This document shows, piece after piece, positions 60,407-64,000 of a DNA stretch of 64,000 bases. Location: assembly GCA_002238855.1 (NCBI GenBank), contig MPND01000003.1, positions 1 to 64,000 of the forward strand, read 5' to 3'. The translations under genes and the position numbers were made by a program. This DNA comes from SAR202 cluster bacterium bin90 (GTDB taxonomy: Bacteria; Chloroflexota; Dehalococcoidia; Lucifugimonadales; JADFKI01). Under the pieces are notes generated by a model. The model was not told the DNA's origin, searched no databases, and saw only the letters and a list, made by a program, of their open reading frames with translations. Position 1 is the stretch's first letter; every line of letters starts with the position of its first letter.

Positions 60407-61588
60407 ATGAAATCTACGCGGCCTAGGCTTGAGCGCGCAATCACTGTTGGCGTGGAATTAAGGCGACGGCGAGGACCGTGGAGGCTAAAGGACTCACTTG
60501 CGGAGCTTGGAGAGCTTGCCAGAAGTGCGCGTGCCATAGTAGTGGGTACGGTATCGCAGCGGATGGACAGGCCCACGCAGGTCTATCTAGGCAAGGGCAA
60601 GCTGGAAGAGCTGAAGGGGCTGATCTATGCCAAGCGCGCAAGCACGGTCATCTGCGACGACGAACTGACGCCCACACAACAGCGCAACCTTGAGAATGCG
60701 CTAGGCGAGTCGGTCAAGGTCATAGACCGCACGGCTCTCATCCTTGACGTGTTCGCTCAGCGGGCGCGCACGAAGGAAGGACGTCTGCAGGTGGAGCTTG
60801 CACAGCACGAATACCTGCTGCCGAGGCTCGCCGGGCAGTGGACGCACCTGGAACGGCTGGGCGGCGGAATTGGCACGCGGGGGCCGGGTGAGACGCAGAT
60901 CGAGACGGACCGGAGGCTGGTGCGGACGCGCATACAGAAACTGAAGCGGGACCTCGAGGACGTGCGGCGGCACCGCGCGCAGTACAGAGCGCGGCGCATT
61001 GAGATGGAAGTGCCCGTTGTGTCTTTAGTTGGCTACACGAACGCGGGGAAGAGCTCGCTGCTCAATAGGCTAACCAAGGCCAATGTTATGGCTGAGAACC
61101 TACTGTTCTCCACGCTCGATCCTGTTACCCGGCGCATTCACACTCCGGCAGGACGGGATGTGCTGCTTACAGATACGGTGGGCTTCATCCAGAAACTGCC
61201 CACTGCTGTTGTTGCCGCATTCAGGGCGACGCTCGAAGAGGTGCAAGAGTCCTCGCTGGTGCTGCATGTCGTAGACGTCACGCATCCGAACGCGGCGCAG
61301 ATGGTGGATGTGGTTGACAACATACTCGCCGAGCTGGGCGTCTCTGAGAAGCCACGACTGATGGCACTGAACAAAGTTGACCTGATGGAAGAGGATGTGG
61401 ACGAAGAATCGCTCGGCAGGGTACTCCAGCTTGCGGAAGGGGAGCAGGGTAAGGTATTTACTTCAGCGGAGACTGGAGTTGGTCTCGAAGAACTCGTTCG
61501 TGAAATAGACGCAGCCCTGGATTCCCAGGAAGAATTCGGAGAATTGCCCGAGCTGCTTGATGGAACTTACGGGTCGCGACGGCGCTAG
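60407..61588 (+). CDS. hflX: Ribosome-associated GTPase HflX
   Basis: A 393-residue GTPase that splits stalled ribosomes under stress. The N-terminal HflX domain has [17 protein letters not shown] and [12 protein letters not shown]. The linker has [19 protein letters not shown]. The G domain has G1 [16 protein letters not shown]3 [12 protein letters not shown] and G4 NKVDLM. The start at 60407 ([12 protein letters not shown]) avoids overlap with dapL, though no clear ribosome binding site is seen. Confidence 0.93.
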   Translation: MKSTRPRLERAITVGVELRRRRGPWRLKDSLAELGELARSARAIVVGTVSQRMDRPTQVYLGKGKLEELKGLIYAKRASTVICDDELTPTQQRNLENALGESVKVIDRTALILDVFAQRARTKEGRLQVELAQHEYLLPRLAGQWTHLERLGGGIGTRGPGETQIETDRRLVRTRIQKLKRDLEDVRRHRAQYRARRIEMEVPVVSLVGYTNAGKSSLLNRLTKANVMAENLLFSTLDPVTRRIHTPAGRDVLLTDTVGFIQKLPTAVVAAFRATLEEVQESSLVLHVVDVTHPNAAQMVDVVDNILAELGVSEKPRLMALNKVDLMEEDVDEESLGRVLQLAEGEQGKVFTSAETGVGLEELVREIDAALDSQEEFGELPELLDGTYGSRRR

Positions 61589-61622
61589 GGATAGAAACGC
61601 AGAGTCGAACCCTTTGGATAAG

Positions 61623-61656
61623 TGGGATGCTTCAAATAGAAGTATCCCATTTCTTT
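61623..61656 (+). terminator. Intrinsic terminator of hflX
   Basis: TGGGATGCTTC-AAATA-GAAGTATCCCA, an 11-bp stem with one G:U pair, followed by TTTCTTT. Confidence 0.8.
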
Positions 61657-61807
61657 CGCCTGACGGAATGCCAATCAAAGGACAGGTGGCCTTGTAGGGA
61701 AGGGGTGCAGATGTGATTTCGGGTTAGGTGGCCGATTAACGTTCACTATGCGTATGTTCGCACTATAAATCTTATGTAAAGTATGGCATTGAATCTCGAC
61801 TGCATAA

Positions 61808-61836
61808 TTGACATATCTTACTCTGCTTTACATAAT
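61808..61836 (+). promoter_or_regulatory. Orphan near-consensus promoter
   Basis: TTGACA (61808-61813), 17-bp spacer, CATAAT (61831-61836). The same boxes and spacing occur before the graspetide precursor. No convincing gene follows on this strand. Confidence 0.55.
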
Positions 61837-62074
61837 AGACCAGTGCTATAGGGGGAGACTATTGCCCCAACCCCGGCTGGCCGTGATTTCTCCAATGGTA
61901 GGTTCAGAATTATGGGCTGGCACGGCTTGTTTCATCTGATGTGTATGGATTGAAAAACTCATCGCTCCAGATTCGCCGTAGAGCCATCGTTTTCGTGACT
62001 CTGGTGTCTATGTTCTCGGACACCGGAAAATTGGAGATTCGTGCCGGAGTTGAAATCGGCCGGATTCGCCGCCT

Positions 62075-63139
62075 TTATGCCGAAACGCTGATGACACCCG
62101 CTCTGTGCAATGCAATCAGTAATCCCATGCCGGATTCGCCGGGACGGTCGTGGTCGAAGTCCAAGTGACTGAGCCCGTCGAGGTTGATGCTCAGACTGGC
62201 ACCGCCTTCGTGCAACAATACAACGCGATCTTCGAAGAGCACCGAGGCGGCACCGAGCATGCCTATCATCTTGTCGCGAGACGACCAGGCATTATCGCCA
62301 CTGCGGAATACGAGAACAGCCGCACTTGATTCCCTCATCGCCACAGAAACTTCTTCGGATACTAGGAATCCGGTATCCTCCTCCGGTATCTGCGGGCTGG
62401 CACAATGGATTCCGAATTCATCCAGCATTGTAGCCACGTATTTCGCAGCATCAGATTCTCCGATATGGCCAATAAAAATAGTCCTTGTAGACTCGACTGC
62501 CGGATCCAAATAGACTGGTGACTCAGGATTTGGGCGCGGTTCAATCCGAGTTCCAGTCTCCTCCTGAGTAGAGCTCCACGCAGCTTCCGGTGCGTCTGGC
62601 AAATTGTCCACCTCTGGGAGTTTGACCAGATATTCGCCATCAGCCTCTGAAATGATTCCCGCAAATTCCCCGTTATCGCGGAGGATGCGGAGACATTCCT
62701 CAGTCAAGTCCTCGCGCACACCCAGATCTCGTTGGAGAATACTTCGCAGATTGGCGTTCCGAGGAAGGCGCTTGCCGTCGAGCATGTCGTAGAATCTGCC
62801 GAATGTGTCGGGGTACTTCGCAGCCTGGATTAATGCCGACACGCGTTCGATGTGATTTTCGGATGAGACAGCAATCCCTCCTAGTTCTGTAAGGCTAATG
62901 TCGGGGTCATTGTAGCCGCCTTCTGTGAGACCATACGCGGCCGAGGCGTTCAGACGGATGGTGAACGCGCTGCTTTTTGGGGTTGTGCCAAGCGCGCGTG
63001 CAAGCAGTTCTCTGTCGAATGGAAGGCCGGCGTTTTCCCGATAAATGGTTTGCGCAACACTCAGCGCGTCCTCCAACGTGTACGAAGGATAAGGTCTTGT
63101 AATTCTGGTCCGCCTACCGACATCAGTAGCTTGCACCAT
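62075..63139 (-). CDS. Winged-helix protein with C-terminal TIR-like nucleotide-binding domain
   Basis: A 354-residue protein. The start at 63139 has AAGGAG seven bases upstream; a longer frame to 63190 is not needed. The N-terminal half (about 15-175) looks like two winged helices: YTLEDALSVAQTIYRENAG, LGTTPKSSAFTIRLNASAAYGL, ISLTELGGIAVS, and later EECLRILRDNGEFAGII. The C-terminal half (about 218-345) has TIFIGHIGESDAAKYVATMLDE and VSVAMRESSAAVLVFRSGD. It resembles the TIR-like predicted nucleotide-binding domain seen in defence and signalling proteins. No partner gene is adjacent. Confidence 0.65.
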   Translation of the reverse strand: MVQATDVGRRTRITRPYPSYTLEDALSVAQTIYRENAGLPFDRELLARALGTTPKSSAFTIRLNASAAYGLTEGGYNDPDISLTELGGIAVSSENHIERVSALIQAAKYPDTFGRFYDMLDGKRLPRNANLRSILQRDLGVREDLTEECLRILRDNGEFAGIISEADGEYLVKLPEVDNLPDAPEAAWSSTQEETGTRIEPRPNPESPVYLDPAVESTRTIFIGHIGESDAAKYVATMLDEFGIHCASPQIPEEDTGFLVSEEVSVAMRESSAAVLVFRSGDNAWSSRDKMIGMLGAASVLFEDRVVLLHEGGASLSINLDGLSHLDFDHDRPGESGMGLLIALHRAGVISVSA

Positions 63140-63543
63140 CGAAGCTCTCCTTCCCCACAGCCGATCAAGAGTGACCCTGATATATACCACCAGATCGCCG
63201 CTCTCGGAGGAACGACTACATGAATGAATATAGGTGAGGTTGATTTTCCTGTCAAGTTCGCTTTTCAGCGCTTCAGAATATCTTTCCTAGTCTATGTAGG
63301 CACCTAAGCTATTTCATTCTGAGCGCTGAAAAAGAATATCTACCTTTTATCGGTAATTCTTCACTGAGTTGCCGCTGCTATTGGAGCACCTCCATTTCTT
63401 GGCAATTTCGACAATCTTGCGCAAAGCGGATCGCTCCCACTCAGTTCGGGATCTCTGCCACTCGGTGTTGTCTAGGTGGGCGCGTGTTAGAATGGGTGCA
63501 GAGGCGCAATTTAGCGCAGACTAGGATCCCAGGTGAAATAAAA
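63140..63543. other. Intergenic region, no gene seen
   Basis: A short near-direct repeat, GCGCT followed by AGAATATCT, occurs at about 63270-63290 and 63330-63352. The TTG start of the next gene has AGGTGA upstream at 63531. I see no confident promoter. Confidence 0.4.
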
Positions 63544-64000
63544 TTGCCTTACTTATCAAGTTTCAGACGTTGGAGTATTGCTGCGGCCGGTCTCACATTG
63601 CTAGTAGCGGCAGCCTGCCAGATGGAATCAGGCGTTGAGCCCCAGCAGGCTCCAACCTCCGCAGCAGAAACCGCGGTATCGGCAGAGTCCACTGTTGCCG
63701 CAGCACCCGCACCGGCAAGCGTTCCGTCTGAAACACCAACTTCTTTTGCCTCCAATGACGGCGGGACTTCGGCTGTCAAGGAACTGCCGACCAGGACACC
63801 AAGCGAAACTATTTCCCCAGACGCTCCCCTACTCCCCGAGCTGATTACACAGGAAATGCCTCTCGAGGTGCCCGAAGGTGTGCCCGAGGAGCTTGCCGTT
63901 GTGTGGCAGGTATGGTCGATGCTTGCTTCCGAGCATGTGGACCGTGGCACGTTCGACCCGGAGATATTCACCGAAGCGTCCATCAGAGGGATGTTGGTCG
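63544..64000 (+). CDS. C-terminal processing protease (S41), lipoprotein N-terminus, partial
   Basis: The frame is open from TTG at 63544 to the window's end. It has a lipoprotein signal: a basic start (SSFRRW), a hydrophobic core (SIAAAGLTLLVAAAC) and a lipobox ending AAAC, with the cysteine at residue 24. A long Ala/Pro/Ser/Thr linker follows. The sequence then reads EELAVVWQVWSMLASEHVDRG and FTEASIRGMLV, the typical N-terminal helix block of CtpA-type S41 peptidases. The PDZ and catalytic domains lie outside the window. Confidence 0.7.
   Translation, partial: MPYLSSFRRWSIAAAGLTLLVAAACQMESGVEPQQAPTSAAETAVSAESTVAAAPAPASVPSETPTSFASNDGGTSAVKELPTRTPSETISPDAPLLPELITQEMPLEVPEGVPEELAVVWQVWSMLASEHVDRGTFDPEIFTEASIRGMLV

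Larger units (their letters stand above)
61589..62074. other. Intergenic region with a terminator and an orphan promoter
   Basis: It holds the hflX terminator (61623-61656) and a near-consensus promoter (61808-61836). A plus-strand frame at 61941-62168 overlaps the 3' end of the next gene in antisense and is not convincing. A hairpin GGGG-GAGACTATTG-CCCC follows the promoter at about 61850-61867, so a short RNA is possible. Confidence 0.4.

Noticed and set aside
61941-62168. 75-codon plus-strand frame
   Set aside because: Its second half is antisense to the TIR-like gene and it has no ribosome binding site; the promoter at 61808 may instead make an RNA.

Overview
The window is bacterial, tightly packed and of moderate GC. 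It carries housekeeping operons on both strands and one large accessory island. Several features together suggest a member of the Chloroflexota, of the Dehalococcoidia or SAR202 kind: the archaeal-type phosphoglycerate mutase apgM, the DapL lysine route, a hisZ-hisG-hisD-hisC-hisB cluster, a PadR regulator with a HAAS-like partner, and a CocE-type S15 hydrolase. That placement is inference from gene content; there is no rRNA here to settle it.

Layout. 1-5.6 kb: the end of lgt, then recJ, fabF, an unknown protein and mtaB. 5.6-15.6 kb: two metallo-beta-lactamase-fold hydrolases, a class III aminotransferase, the leucyl aminopeptidase pepA, a small winged-helix regulator, tRNA-His, tRNA-Arg, a cupin, a CocE/NonD hydrolase and a DegV protein. 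15.7-22.0 kb: the histidine operon, hisZ-hisG-(zinc-dependent phospholipase C-like)-hisD-hisC-hisB. 22.0-29.6 kb, minus strand: a methyltransferase and a purine group running guaA-mazG-like-purD-purE-[purC 5' relic]-padR-[partner fragment fused to]purC-unknown-purS. 29.6-35.9 kb, plus strand: tsaC, a polyprenyl synthetase, pgk, apgM, tpiA and miaA. 58.0-64.0 kb: dapF, dapL, hflX, a winged-helix/TIR-like protein and the start of a C-terminal processing protease lipoprotein.

Between them, 36280-56969 is a 20.7-kb insertion. Its ends are inverted repeats of 29 bp (27 identical), and it splits a gene I take to be a DUF3644-family gene. The first 18 codons of that gene lie just left of the insertion and the rest lies just right of it. 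Removing the insert together with one copy of a TA target duplication restores a 368-residue frame exactly. Inside, from left to right, are: a DUF6884-like gene; a ribosomal-peptide cluster (precursor, ATP-grasp ligase, isoaspartate-type methyltransferase, frameshifted ABC exporter) that looks like an aspartimide-type graspetide pathway; a minus-strand run HerA-NurA-DNA methyltransferase-TIR/STAND/TPR protein that looks like a defence operon; a membrane protein coupled to a PD-(D/E)XK nuclease-like protein; a large Eco57I-like methylase whose catalytic motif is altered; and an IS630-family transposase near the right end.

Two copies of the 3' end of the graspetide precursor, 58 bp at about 83 percent identity, lie 9.8 kb apart in direct orientation. 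One is in the intact precursor gene and the other forms the tail of the Eco57I-like gene. Outside the island, a PadR cassette has landed at the start of purC, leaving a decayed copy of the purC 5' end beside purE.
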